Made by a program: the position numbers and the translations under genes. Source: Lentimicrobium sp. L6 (GTDB lineage Bacteria; Bacteroidota; Bacteroidia; Bacteroidales; UBA12170). From it: 33,216 nucleotides of DNA. Under the pieces are notes generated by a model. It saw only the letters and a program-made list of their open reading frames with translations, had not been told where the DNA came from and ran no database searches. The DNA is taken from assembly GCF_013166655.1 (NCBI RefSeq), contig NZ_JABKCA010000062.1, forward strand, positions 1 to 33,216. The letters are read 5' to 3'. How positions within the stretch are numbered: position 1 is the stretch's first letter; each line of letters begins with the position of its first letter. This document shows positions 1 through 7,376 of the stretch, in pieces.

Positions 1-708
1 AACACCGTTTGTAATTTGTAAGCTTTCGGTTTTGGTTTTTCCTGCTACTTCCAATTTGGTATCCGGGTCATCTATTCCAATACCCACATTACCAATAGAT
101 GTAATAGAAATTCCGTTGATATTCGATTTTAATCCTTCTCTATAATTGGACAAAATCATAAGCTTACGTCCTACTATAGAAGAGCCAAAACTAATAATCC
201 CATCATTTGTTGCATCAAAGGTATACTCTGCATTGGTGCGTATTTTGCCATCAACATCTAGTCTAATACCGCTGGTACTTACTTTTCCTATTCCTACATT
301 TGAAGATGCTCCTGAATTATAACTTATACCATTACTTTCGGTGAGCCATGGTGAAGGGTCTCCTCCACTACCTCCAGTACTTGGTGCGGCCCAATAGGCT
401 GTTCCAAAACTACCATAGGTTAAAACATCTCCTGTACTTCCTCCTGGTAAAATTAAACCTGTTGCAGAAATTGTACCGCTTACATCTAATTTGGAATTCG
501 GTCTACTTGTTCCAATCCCAACATTTCCGGCATCGTAATATAAATCTGCTTTATTGGCAAGTGTCCAGTAAGTTGAAGTGGTTTTGCTATTCTTATTATT
601 TGAATTATTCAACTCTAGTTTGTTTTCTTCTTTTTTTATATCTGTTTGCGCAGAAACAGATGAAACCATAAATGCTATTATAATAGCATACCATAAATAC
701 TTTTTCAT
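1..708 (-). CDS. Secreted 'VGIG'-repeat (tail-fibre-like) surface protein, 3' part missing
   Basis: An open frame runs from ATG at 708 to the left edge (236 codons, no stop), so only the N-terminal part is present. It opens with a clear signal peptide (MKKYLWYAIIIAFMVSSVSA, then QTD). The mature part has three spaced repeats: NVGIGTSRPNSKLDVSG near residue 65, NVGIGKVSTSGIRLDVDG near 150, and NVGIGIDDPDTKLEVAG near 210, separated by Gly/Ser/Thr-rich stretches. This 'VGIGT...KLDVSG' signature is common in exported Bacteroidota proteins that resemble phage tail fibres and often end in an intramolecular chaperone or T9SS domain; neither can be seen here. Role is unknown, perhaps adhesion or surface structure (inference). 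The A-rich stretch upstream of the ATG fits Bacteroidota initiation; only a poor -7-like ATTCTTTG (742-735) lies upstream. Confidence 0.8.
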   Translation of the reverse strand, partial: MKKYLWYAIIIAFMVSSVSAQTDIKKEENKLELNNSNNKNSKTTSTYWTLANKADLYYDAGNVGIGTSRPNSKLDVSGTISATGLILPGGSTGDVLTYGSFGTAYWAAPSTGGSGGDPSPWLTESNGISYNSGASSNVGIGKVSTSGIRLDVDGKIRTNAEYTFDATNDGIISFGSSIVGRKLMILSNYREGLKSNINGISITSIGNVGIGIDDPDTKLEVAGKTKTESLQITNGV

Positions 709-791
709 GAATGAAAAGAAATTATAAGAAAGCACAAAGAATCTACTTTTTTTATTCTCAATGACTTTCTTTCACCAATAACAAAGCTTAA

Positions 792-822
792 TTGCTATCA
801 GCATATATTATTACTACTTTTG
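792..822 (+). promoter_or_regulatory. Bacteroidota-type promoter for candidate small RNA
   Basis: TTG at 792-794 is followed after 20 bases by TACTTTTG at 815-822, matching the -33 TTG / -7 TAnnTTTG pattern and spacing. Transcription would begin near 827-829. No ORF follows, so the product is probably an RNA. Confidence 0.55.
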
Positions 823-827
823 TAGCT

Positions 828-907
828 TATTCGGCCCGTTTCTGAGTTTACTCCGGATTTGTTGCGAAAATGGTGAGAGCTAAGGACGGGCTGATTGTTT
901 CTTTTTT
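828..907 (+). ncRNA. Candidate small structured RNA (6S-like?)
   Basis: About 80 bases immediately downstream of a good promoter are closed by a 9-bp terminal stem (TCGGCCCGT at 831-839 with ACGGGCTGA at 886-894, one G-U pair). They end in a T-rich tract (898-907), as an independent short transcript would. The interior is GC-richer than the surrounding DNA and can form weak inner hairpins (for example GAG-UUUA-CUC near 844-853). No credible reading frame spans it. A long rod closed at the base with an open middle resembles 6S RNA, and a short 6S-type family has been described in Bacteroidota. That assignment is from memory of shape and size only; a covariance-model search is needed. It could also be another regulatory RNA. 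Confidence 0.42.
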
Positions 908-1393
908 ATCATAAAAAAATATACCAAATAAGCGAAACAATGGCCGCCAGCCAGCTAAGTAAATTCGTTTTCCTCCAGTTGAAAAATCCTATTATTGCTT
1001 TGTAGAATACCACACATAAACCTAGTCTCTCACAAAGAAATTAAAAATACTAAACTGTATATATTCTCAATATGTATATATAAGGGGGGGGTGCCAAATA
1101 TTTTGACAATCTGCCTTATATAATTCTTTATTAGGCTTTTGTGTGTTTTTCATGCGATAATTTTGTAAGTGATTTCGACAAATATAGTAATATTCTTTAT
1201 ATACTTATATTTATTTTGAAAAAAATGATTAAAATGAAATATTAAAGGAGGGTTATATGTATTAATACTCTTTTTAAGGTTTTCGTACCCTTTTTTTTTG
1301 AGATTTTTTACAATTCTTCTTAATCTTGAAGAAAACATCTCTATTATATCTTTTTTTACAATTCAGCCTAGGCTAATTTCATACTTTTGAAAT
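908..1393. other. Intergenic stretch, no gene recognised
   Basis: AT-rich non-coding DNA. A run of eight G at 1084-1091 follows a TATATA-rich patch. A 62-codon minus-strand frame at 1150-1338 is Lys/Asn/Ile/Phe-rich with no recognisable motif and is probably random. Confidence 0.5.
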
Positions 1394-1401
1394 TATCTTT
1401 G
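1394..1401 (+). promoter_or_regulatory. -7 element (TATCTTTG) for antitoxin-like gene
   Basis: TATCTTTG matches TAnnTTTG exactly. It overlaps the alternative GTG start at 1401, which therefore cannot be translated from this promoter and favours ATG 1422. A -33 box is not clear. Confidence 0.45.
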
Positions 1402-1421
1402 TGAACAATAAAAGAAATCGG

Positions 1422-1670
1422 ATGGACACAGTTAGATTAAAACAAGACTTACATCAATTAATTGATACTATTAGTGATACTCATATTCTTCAAGAGTTTT
1501 ATTCTATCATTAGTGATTATTCAAAAAGCAATAATAAAACAGACATCCTTGACGAACTAACTGAGCAACAAAAGCTTATTCTAAACGATTCGCTTGATCA
1601 ATACAAAAGCAATGAAACCCTAGAGAACGAACAAGTTAAAGCCAATACGAAAAAATGGCTAGAAGAATAA
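1422..1670 (+). CDS. Small antitoxin-like protein of a RelE/ParE-type module
   Basis: Encodes 82 residues starting MDTVRLKQDLHQLIDTI and ending QVKANTKKWLEE. It is acidic and Gln/Asn/Lys-rich, predicted helical, with no membrane segment. Size, composition and the '...KWLEE' end fit Bacteroidota antitoxins found just upstream of RelE/ParE-family toxins. The strongest support is context: an ATG at 1655 overlaps its last codons in another frame and starts MARRIIWTK, a typical beginning for such toxins. An upstream GTG at 1401 would add seven residues but lies inside the -7 element. The partner toxin is truncated after about 11 family-like residues, so this is probably an orphan antitoxin. Family assignment rests on context and composition rather than a conserved motif. 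Confidence 0.55.
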   Translation: MDTVRLKQDLHQLIDTISDTHILQEFYSIISDYSKSNNKTDILDELTEQQKLILNDSLDQYKSNETLENEQVKANTKKWLEE

Positions 1671-1726
1671 TCTGGACAAAAGACACAAGCTCCTTAGCTC
1701 GAATTTGCAATGAGGAGTGTATATAG
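1655..1726 (+). pseudogene. Truncated RelE/ParE-type toxin remnant
   Basis: ATG at 1655 overlaps the end of the antitoxin frame by 16 bases, the usual coupling in these operons. It encodes MARRIIWTKDT and then SSLARICNEECI before a TAG at 1724. The first 10-11 residues look like the N-terminus of RelE/ParE toxins (normally about 95-100 aa). The remainder does not, and the DNA there (TAGCTCGAATTTGCAATGAG, 1695-1714) looks like intergenic or mobile-element sequence. The toxin therefore seems to have been cut by an insertion or deletion near 1686. No continuation was found in the next 500 bases. Confidence 0.45.
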
Positions 1727-1949
1727 AAAATAATAATCTATAGTTTATAAGTTTTATCTTTATCTAACATCATACAAAAGTAACAAATAGCTGTGAGTAT
1801 TATACGCACTCGTAAAACATTTCCGAGCGAGCTAGACTTCCTAAGCATCTGTATTTTTGTACTATAAAAATGATGTTCCTATCAAAATATACATCTATTT
1901 TTTTTGTGAACATTTGAGTTTCTGGGGAGAGATTATAGAAAAAGCTGTA

Positions 1950-2044
1950 CCACGAAGGAGCTCAAAGAAGACACAAAACCCACAAAATGAACAAAATAAC
2001 AATTCTTCCTTTGTGTATTTTGTGACTCCTTGGTATTTTTTGTG
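1950..2044. repeat. CACAAAG-type imperfect inverted repeat
   Basis: The left arm (from CCACGAAGGAG, 1950) is built of CACAAA/GAAG units. The right arm (from CTTTGTGTATTTTGTG to 2044) is built of the complementary TTTGTG units, with a short A/T-rich loop between. It can fold into a long imperfect hairpin. Related sequence (CACGAAGGCACC) recurs at the end of pepF. The 66-codon frame overlapping it (1857-2057) is not a credible gene. Confidence 0.5.
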
Positions 2045-2110
2045 CTATAACTCATAAGAAACAAGATGCGTTTGCCCTGTGATAAAGACCATTTCATTAT
2101 ATAATCAGTA

Positions 2111-2274
2111 TAATTAGTGCTTGCCAGAAAACGCCAATTTCTTCGTTACTCTTGTTTTGAAAATAGTTATTTACAAAAGTAAACGCCTGATTTTCAAAAC
2201 TGCGAAAGCCTCGAACTTGACGCCTTCTGACTAAGCATTCCAAAAATCAGCAGTTTTCTTGCTGACACTAATTA
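2111..2274 (-). repeat. MITE-like element, copy 1 (164 bp)
   Basis: Same length as the copy at 17810-17973 and, in the opposite orientation, differs from it at about 8 of 164 positions. Its ends are imperfect inverted repeats (18 of 22 match, beginning TAATTAGTG). If the outer TA is the duplicated target, the element is TA-[160 bp]-TA as in IS630/mariner-type insertions. It contains an inner inverted repeat (TTTTGAAAAT with ATTTTCAAAA) and no coding capacity. It lies just upstream of pepF, and the longest pepF frame would begin inside it. Confidence 0.75.
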
Positions 2275-2318
2275 TTTCTATTATGGATTTTTTACAATTC
2301 AAGCTATACAGGAATGTT

Positions 2319-2326
2319 TATTTTTG
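2319..2326 (+). promoter_or_regulatory. -7 element (TATTTTTG) for pepF
   Basis: Exact TAnnTTTG match 38 bases before ATG 2364. It places the transcription start downstream of ATG/TTG codons at 2259-2330 and so supports 2364 as the start. No clear -33 box. Confidence 0.45.
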
Positions 2327-2363
2327 CGGATTCAATTCAACAAAACATCAAATAGCAAATAAT

Positions 2364-4235
2364 ATGTCCAAAGCAAAAACTTTAGATAGAAACCAAATAG
2401 ACGCCAAATACAAATGGGATTTCACTCACATCTATTCCGACTGGAATGCATGGGAAGAAGATTTCAAAAACATCAAAACTCAAACTGAAGAACTCACCCA
2501 ATTTAAAGGAAAGCTCAAACTAGGAGCAGACTCTTTACTAAGCGCTTTTGTATTGATGGATGAAATTGAAAAAATCCTCTATAAAGTTTATGCTTATCCT
2601 GCTTTGCAAAAAAGCACCGACAATAGCAATAATGAGGTCTTGGGGAAAATGCAAGAAGTAAGCATGTTCCTTGCTGATTTCAATACCGCTACCTCTTGGG
2701 TAACTCCAGAAATTATGGAGATTCCAGAGGAGGAGTGTAAAAAATGGCTGGACGAGAACGAAACACTACAAGTCTACAGGTTCAATTTAGAGAAAACCTA
2801 CCGAAGAAAAGCCCATATCCTTTCCGAAGAAATGGAAAAGCTCCTCTCCTATTTTTCTAGTCCATCAGGAACAGCAGCCAATACCTATACCATGCTCACC
2901 ACTGCCGATGTGAAATTCCCCGAAATAGAATTAAAAAATGGAGAAAAGACCAAGCTTACTCATGGAAACTATTCGGAAATATTAAATACTTCTAGAGTTC
3001 GAGAAGACAGAAAGTTGGCAGCCGAGAATTTCTATCCTTTGTATAGCGATATCAAAAATACCATTGCTGCTATTTATAAAGGCATTTGCGATAAAGATGT
3101 GGCTTTTGCCCGAAGCCGTAAATTCAAGAGTAGTTTAGAAGCCAAATTGGATAGCAATAATATTCCTTTGGAAGTTTATGCTAACCTGGTAAAAACGGTT
3201 GGAGAAAACACTCAAGCATTACAGAAATATCACAAGCTACGTGCAGAGCATATGGATTTATTGGGTGACTATCACGCCTATGATTCTCGTTTAACTCTAG
3301 TGGAGCACGATAAAAAATACGATTTTGAGGAGGCCAAGAAACTAGTTTTAGAGTCGGTTAAACCATTGGGAGTAGATTATGAAAATAAGTTTAATAAGGC
3401 TTTAGAAAACGGGTGGATAGATGTTTACGAGAACGAAGGAAAGTCATCCGGAGCTTATAGTATGGGAGTTTATGGCGTTCATCCATTTATTCTGATGAAT
3501 TATAATGGAACCCAAGATCATGTATTTACCTTGGCTCACGAACTGGGCCATAGCCTACACACCATGCTCTCAGAAGAAAACCAGCCTTTCAATATTCATG
3601 AATACACCATTTTTGTAGCCGAAGTAGCCAGTACTTTCAACGAAAGACTCCTCTTGGATTTAATGCTGGAACGCAGCACCGATCCTTTGGAGAAAGCAGC
3701 TTTACTACAACAAAGCATAGAAAATATCATTGGTACTTTCTTTATCCAAACTATGTTTGCTGATTTTGAATGGCAAGCCCATCAGATGATAGAAAACAAC
3801 CAAGCCATGACAGCCGATAGCCTTACTAAGCTTTGCGAGACTTTAGATGAGAAGTATTATGGAACTGAAGTTTTTACCCGTGACCAAAAGAATATTTTCT
3901 GGGCTCGCATCCCTCACTTCTATCGCTCTCCTTTCTATGTTTACCAATACGCCACCAGCTTTGCTGCTTCTGCTAGTTTATATCAACAGGTAAAACAAGG
4001 ATTAGCCAAAGGCGATAAATCTAGTCTGGAGAATTATCTAAACCTCCTCAAATCGGGTGGAAATAATTATCCGGTAGAACAACTAAAAATAGCTGGAGCT
4101 GATTTAACACAAGAAGCTACTATAAAGGCTGTAATTGATGATTTAGGGGCTCAGGTTGCTGAATTGGAGGTATTGTTGAAAGGGTTAAAAAAAATAACAA
4201 ATTCGCCACCAAGACACGAAGGCACCAGGAATTGA
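2364..4235 (+). CDS. pepF: Oligoendopeptidase F (M3 family zinc metallopeptidase)
   Basis: Cytoplasmic M3-family metallopeptidase that hydrolyses short peptides, as in peptide recycling. The zinc motif HELGH is at residues 392-396 (context TLAHELGHSLHTM), followed by the family's downstream Glu region (IFVAEVASTFNERLL). The C-terminal FYVYQYATSFAASASL segment is also typical. From ATG 2364 the protein is 623 aa, close to the usual ~600. The frame is open back to 2259, but those 35 codons lie in the MITE and promoter, so the start was placed at MSKAKTLDRN. The last ~14 residues (after LKGLKK, ending SPPRHEGTRN) are unlike the family and are encoded by a CACGAAGG-type repeat, suggesting that the original stop was lost. 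No signal peptide. Confidence 0.93.
   Translation: MSKAKTLDRNQIDAKYKWDFTHIYSDWNAWEEDFKNIKTQTEELTQFKGKLKLGADSLLSAFVLMDEIEKILYKVYAYPALQKSTDNSNNEVLGKMQEVSMFLADFNTATSWVTPEIMEIPEEECKKWLDENETLQVYRFNLEKTYRRKAHILSEEMEKLLSYFSSPSGTAANTYTMLTTADVKFPEIELKNGEKTKLTHGNYSEILNTSRVREDRKLAAENFYPLYSDIKNTIAAIYKGICDKDVAFARSRKFKSSLEAKLDSNNIPLEVYANLVKTVGENTQALQKYHKLRAEHMDLLGDYHAYDSRLTLVEHDKKYDFEEAKKLVLESVKPLGVDYENKFNKALENGWIDVYENEGKSSGAYSMGVYGVHPFILMNYNGTQDHVFTLAHELGHSLHTMLSEENQPFNIHEYTIFVAEVASTFNERLLLDLMLERSTDPLEKAALLQQSIENIIGTFFIQTMFADFEWQAHQMIENNQAMTADSLTKLCETLDEKYYGTEVFTRDQKNIFWARIPHFYRSPFYVYQYATSFAASASLYQQVKQGLAKGDKSSLENYLNLLKSGGNNYPVEQLKIAGADLTQEATIKAVIDDLGAQVAELEVLLKGLKKITNSPPRHEGTRN
4206..4229. repeat. CACGAAGG-type short repeat inside the pepF 3' end
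   Basis: CCACCAAGACACGAAGGCAC and the next four bases belong to the same CACAAAG/CACGAAG family as 1950-2044. It encodes the atypical C-terminal tail of PepF. Confidence 0.4.
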
Positions 4236-4245
4236 ATACGAATTG

Positions 4246-4290
4246 GATTCTAGACTTTTTCCTTTGGTAATTTCTTTAATAAAGATAAGA
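4246..4290 (-). pseudogene. Partial duplicate of the psuG 3' region
   Basis: Bases 4246-4281 match 4433-4468 inside psuG at 33 of 36 positions; the three differences are all transitions. The match continues with a small gap to 4290. In the matching frame it would encode IKEITKGKSLESN, identical to psuG over that stretch, bounded by unrelated sequence. It lies downstream of intact psuG in the same orientation, so it is a fragment of a duplicated or replaced psuG end rather than a functional gene. Confidence 0.6.
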
Positions 4291-4342
4291 AAGGGAAGCC
4301 TTCACGAAGGTGAATGATTCCCTTTCTCTAAGGCTTCCCTTT
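4290..4342. terminator. Inverted repeat between convergent pepF and psuG
   Basis: Perfect 13-bp arms, AAAGGGAAGCCTT (4290-4302) and AAGGCTTCCCTTT (4330-4342), around a 27-base loop. It sits between two convergent genes and is a plausible bidirectional terminator, although only short T runs follow on either side. Confidence 0.5.
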
Positions 4343-4365
4343 ACCTATCCAGTTCCATATAAAAT

Positions 4366-5277
4366 CTACTTCTTCATCTCAACAGCCAAATCAGCACCCA
4401 ATCGAGCATTATTATAAACCAGCTGAATATTAGATTCTAGGCTTTTTCCTTTGGTGATTTCTTTGATATAAGACAATAAGAATGGAGTAATGTCTTTACC
4501 TTTTACATTTTGCTTATCAGCTTCTTGTAATGCAGTTTCGATGGCTTCAGTAATCAGGTTATAATCCATGGCATACTCTTCTGGAATTGGATTTGCTATC
4601 ACCACTCCACCTTGAAGATTCAAGGCAAATTTGGTATTGACAATGCTTGCCAATTCTTTAGCCGAATCGGAACGATGTAATAAATCAAAACCACTCTGAC
4701 GGGTATAAAAAGCAGGCAATTCATCGGTTTGATAACCAATAACTGGGACTCCTTGGGTTTCTAAATATTCTAGTGTTAGCCCTAAATCTAAAATGGATTT
4801 GGCTCCCGCACAAACCACAGCTACATTGGTTTGAGAAAGCTCGGTTAAGTCGGCAGAAATATCAAAATTCTCTTCTGCTCCCCTATGCACTCCTCCAATT
4901 CCTCCAGTTACGAATACTTCGATTCCAGCCATTTCAGCAATAATCATAGTGGTAGCCACAGTGGTAGCTCCGTTTAGCTTTTTTGCCACAATAAATGGTA
5001 AATCTCGGCGACTCACTTTTGCCACATCTTTGGCCGTTCCTAAAAACTCCAATTCTTCTTCGGATAAACCAACTTTTAATCGGCCATCGATAATACAAAT
5101 GGTAGCTGGAAATGCTCCTCTTTCTCTAATGATAGATTCAACCCTACGAGCAGTTTCTACATTTTGAGGATAAGGCATTCCATGTGATATAATAGTGGAT
5201 TCTAAAGCTACAACAGGCTTGTTATTTTTTATTGCTTCTGCAATTTCTGGATGAATATCTAAATATTGTTCAATCAT
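4366..5277 (-). CDS. psuG: Pseudouridine-5'-phosphate glycosidase
   Basis: Cleaves pseudouridine 5'-phosphate (C-C glycosidic bond) to uracil and ribose 5-phosphate, the second step of pseudouridine breakdown, in the cytoplasm. The 303-aa product has the standard family length and diagnostic segments: ALESTIISHGMPYPQN (residues ~24-39), the Thr-rich/Gly loop TVATTMIIAEMAG with VFVTGGIGGVHRG (~105-135), and KSILDLGLTLEYLETQGVPV (~160-180). Its ATG overlaps the TGA of psuK in the sequence ATGA (5274-5277), indicating translational coupling. The 3' end is intact. A second, broken copy of part of its end lies at 4246-4290. Confidence 0.95.
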   Translation of the reverse strand: MIEQYLDIHPEIAEAIKNNKPVVALESTIISHGMPYPQNVETARRVESIIRERGAFPATICIIDGRLKVGLSEEELEFLGTAKDVAKVSRRDLPFIVAKKLNGATTVATTMIIAEMAGIEVFVTGGIGGVHRGAEENFDISADLTELSQTNVAVVCAGAKSILDLGLTLEYLETQGVPVIGYQTDELPAFYTRQSGFDLLHRSDSAKELASIVNTKFALNLQGGVVIANPIPEEYAMDYNLITEAIETALQEADKQNVKGKDITPFLLSYIKEITKGKSLESNIQLVYNNARLGADLAVEMKK

Positions 5278-6212
5278 AATTCTTGTCTAATGTGATTTGC
5301 CAGTTCTAAATTTAATTGAGGATTCACTGCTTCTTCACTTTGTAAAGCAGCTAGCGACAAAGCGGTGGCAAAGGTAGCCGATTCTTCCAAATCGTAATCA
5401 TATAAATGGGCAAAAACCAATCCCGCCATAAACGCATCTCCTGCCCCTGAACTATTCACCACTTTACTTATCTTGCTCCTAAAAACTCCACTCTTCTCAG
5501 TATTCCCATAAAAACATCCTTCCTCTCCTTTTGAAATAAAGACCTGTTGTATTCCAGTACTAACAAAATCTTTTAGCATCAAATCTAAATCCTTGGCCTC
5601 CTCAAATTTTATTCCCGATAAGTGCTCAGCTTCTATTAAATTGGGCTTGATGGTATGGAAATAGTTCAATATCGATTTTGCCTTTTTTGCTTTTGAAGTA
5701 GAAACTAAATCTAAGAAGATGGGAATCTGTGAAAAATTCTCAGCAATATACTTCAATGTTTCCTCAGACAAATTGGTATCTAAAACGATGCAATCAGCAT
5801 CTTCGATTATTGATTTCTTTGAAGCCATAAACTCTGGACTTAATTCGTCAATAATTTCAGTGTCAGAAATCGCCATGGCCATATTACCATCGGGATTGTT
5901 TATCGACAAGTATATAGCAGTAGAGGATTCTGATGAGAACAAACTATTGTCAATTTGAATTCCTGTTTCTTGACAATGAGACTTTAATCCAAGGGCATAA
6001 ACATCGTTCCCAAAAGCTGTGATGAGTTCAACATGACAATCTAGTCTTGCCAGATTCTCAGCAATATTTCTTCCAACTCCACCGCTGGAAAACTTAATCT
6101 CCCCAGGATTGGAATCATTCTCAATCAAAGGCTTTGAAGAAAACCCAGTGATATCGGCAATTGCCGCTCCTATAACTATTACTTTTTTCTTTGATGATTT
6201 AGTTTCACTCAT
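5274..6212 (-). CDS. psuK: Pseudouridine kinase (PfkB-family sugar kinase)
   Basis: PfkB/ribokinase-fold kinase of 312 aa. It has the N-terminal glycine motif SSGGVGRNIAENLARL (~51-66), ITAFGNDVYALGL, and near the C-terminus SSGAGDAFMAGLVFA, which holds the anion hole and catalytic Asp of the family. Phosphorylating pseudouridine is inferred from coupling to psuG; the PfkB fold alone does not define the substrate. ATG 6212 (MSETKSSKKK) is chosen over the in-frame ATG at 6236, which overlaps the promoter -7 box. No pseudouridine transporter or regulator is adjacent: the next DNA upstream is over 1 kb without genes. Confidence 0.88.
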   Translation of the reverse strand: MSETKSSKKKVIVIGAAIADITGFSSKPLIENDSNPGEIKFSSGGVGRNIAENLARLDCHVELITAFGNDVYALGLKSHCQETGIQIDNSLFSSESSTAIYLSINNPDGNMAMAISDTEIIDELSPEFMASKKSIIEDADCIVLDTNLSEETLKYIAENFSQIPIFLDLVSTSKAKKAKSILNYFHTIKPNLIEAEHLSGIKFEEAKDLDLMLKDFVSTGIQQVFISKGEEGCFYGNTEKSGVFRSKISKVVNSSGAGDAFMAGLVFAHLYDYDLEESATFATALSLAALQSEEAVNPQLNLELANHIRQEL

Positions 6213-6233
6213 ACAATTTCTGTTTACAATGAA

Positions 6234-6241
6234 CAAAGATA
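6234..6241 (-). promoter_or_regulatory. -7 element (TATCTTTG) for psuK-psuG
   Basis: Exact TAnnTTTG on the minus strand, 21 bases before ATG 6212. A TTTG lies about 25 bases further upstream, slightly wide of the usual spacing. Confidence 0.45.
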
Positions 6242-6895
6242 AACTTCATTTCTTATACTTAACTATCAAATCCTAAGCTTTAGCACTAAGCTCCACGATG
6301 GAATTCACAAAGTTTCATGACTAAATCCTATTTTGATGTGCTAGGCAAAATCTATTTAAAGTATGATAAAGTCATAACAAAGATGCCTATTCTTAATATT
6401 ATGTGCTGGTAGGCTCAACTTAGTTCCTTTAATATCAAATATCCCATTTCACCTGATTTGTTCTCGTCGGTTGATTTACTATTTTTTTTGTAAAAAACAC
6501 TAATCATCCTTTTTTGTGGAAAAAAGGAAGCAAAAAGCCATCCCAAACAATTGCCACCCCACCTCTTATAAAATATTGATTTGTCTACCAAAGTAGAAAA
6601 CTAATGACCAAATAATCCTACCTATTATCTGATTTTTAGGTAGTAGTTTCTATTTCAAATTTATTCGATGTCATTACTTTAAAAGCCAAGGCCCTTTGCT
6701 GACAAATCAAATATTCTATAATTCACCGCATGAGCCGGCCTAAGTTTGGGAACAGCCTGCCCTCTGTCTTCGAAAATATATTACCGCTAATGTTATTAGT
6801 TCAAGCTTATATAATGAAGAAGTTTTATTTGAGTATATTTTGTTGTGAACTCGAAATCGATGAGGGCTCCTGAATTAAACCACGCAAAATTTATA
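6242..6895. other. Intergenic stretch, no gene recognised
   Basis: AT-rich DNA with stops in all frames and no recognisable coding, RNA or mobile-element signature. A short GC-richer patch near 6730-6770 (CCGCATGAGCCGGCC) has no assigned role. Confidence 0.45.
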
Positions 6896-7107
6896 AAGAC
6901 TTCCGCAGGAAGTCTACTCCGCCTTATCAGGAAGTCGTTAAACGGAGCAAATGGATTGTAGGAAACAAAAATAATACTGTTTGACGCTCGTTAGTGACAC
7001 TCCATAGGATGTCACTATAAGGAGGAGTTTATTGTTTTTCCGAAAACCATTTGTCGAGTAGACTTTCTGATACAGCGGCTGTTTTTGCTGTCCTTTTTCG
7101 AAAAAGG
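6896..7107. repeat. Palindrome-rich structured element
   Basis: Nested inverted repeats: GACTTCC-GCA-GGAAGTC (6898-6914); outer arms AGGAAGTCTACTC (6907-6919) with GAGTAGACTTTCT (7056-7068), 12 of 13 pairing; CAAATGG (6948-6954) with CCATTTG (7047-7053); TAGTGACA (6992-6999) with TGTCACTA (7010-7017); and a perfect 16-bp palindrome CCTTTTTCGAAAAAGG (7092-7107). The order is that of a long cruciform or hairpin. A 72-codon minus-strand frame (6938-7156) crosses it but has no recognisable domain. It is probably a non-autonomous repeat or structured RNA. Confidence 0.5.
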
Positions 7108-7356
7108 GCCTGAAAAAATATTCAAACAAATATAAGTCTGGGGCATCCAAACCCAAGTCTAAATAATCTTATTTCATTGAATTTGTGGCGATTGCGATTC
7201 CCATCCTATATAAGTGCAGAAAACAAGAAAAAGTATGTCTGTCCACTGATTCCACTAATTTTCACTGATTGTAATTTGTGATAATTCGTGGACATAAAAT
7301 AAGTATGCATTTGTCCAAACGAAGTTTCACAAAGAAACTATTAAACACACAATATA

Positions 7357-7376
7357 ATTGGTATTTAAATACCAAT
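7357..7376. promoter_or_regulatory. Operator-like perfect 20-bp palindrome
   Basis: ATTGGTATTTAAATACCAAT is perfectly self-complementary and covers the -33 box of the following promoter, the classic place for a repressor. Its binding protein is not evident in the window. Confidence 0.5.

Noticed and set aside
348-671. 107-codon plus-strand frame
   Set aside because: Opposite strand of the VGIG-repeat gene, which has a signal peptide and family repeats; this frame has a Leu/Tyr-rich composition and no motif.
1084-1091. Run of eight G as a phase-variation tract
   Set aside because: It is not inside or directly before a convincing gene or promoter, so no switching role can be supported.
1150-1338. 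62-codon minus-strand frame
   Set aside because: Lys/Asn/Ile/Phe-rich random-looking translation in AT-rich DNA, no start context or family.
1857-2057. 66-codon plus-strand frame
   Set aside because: Half of it is the CACAAAG inverted repeat; no domain.
6938-7156. 72-codon minus-strand frame as a gene
   Set aside because: Coincides with nested palindromes, so more likely a translated repeat; kept only as part of the structured element.
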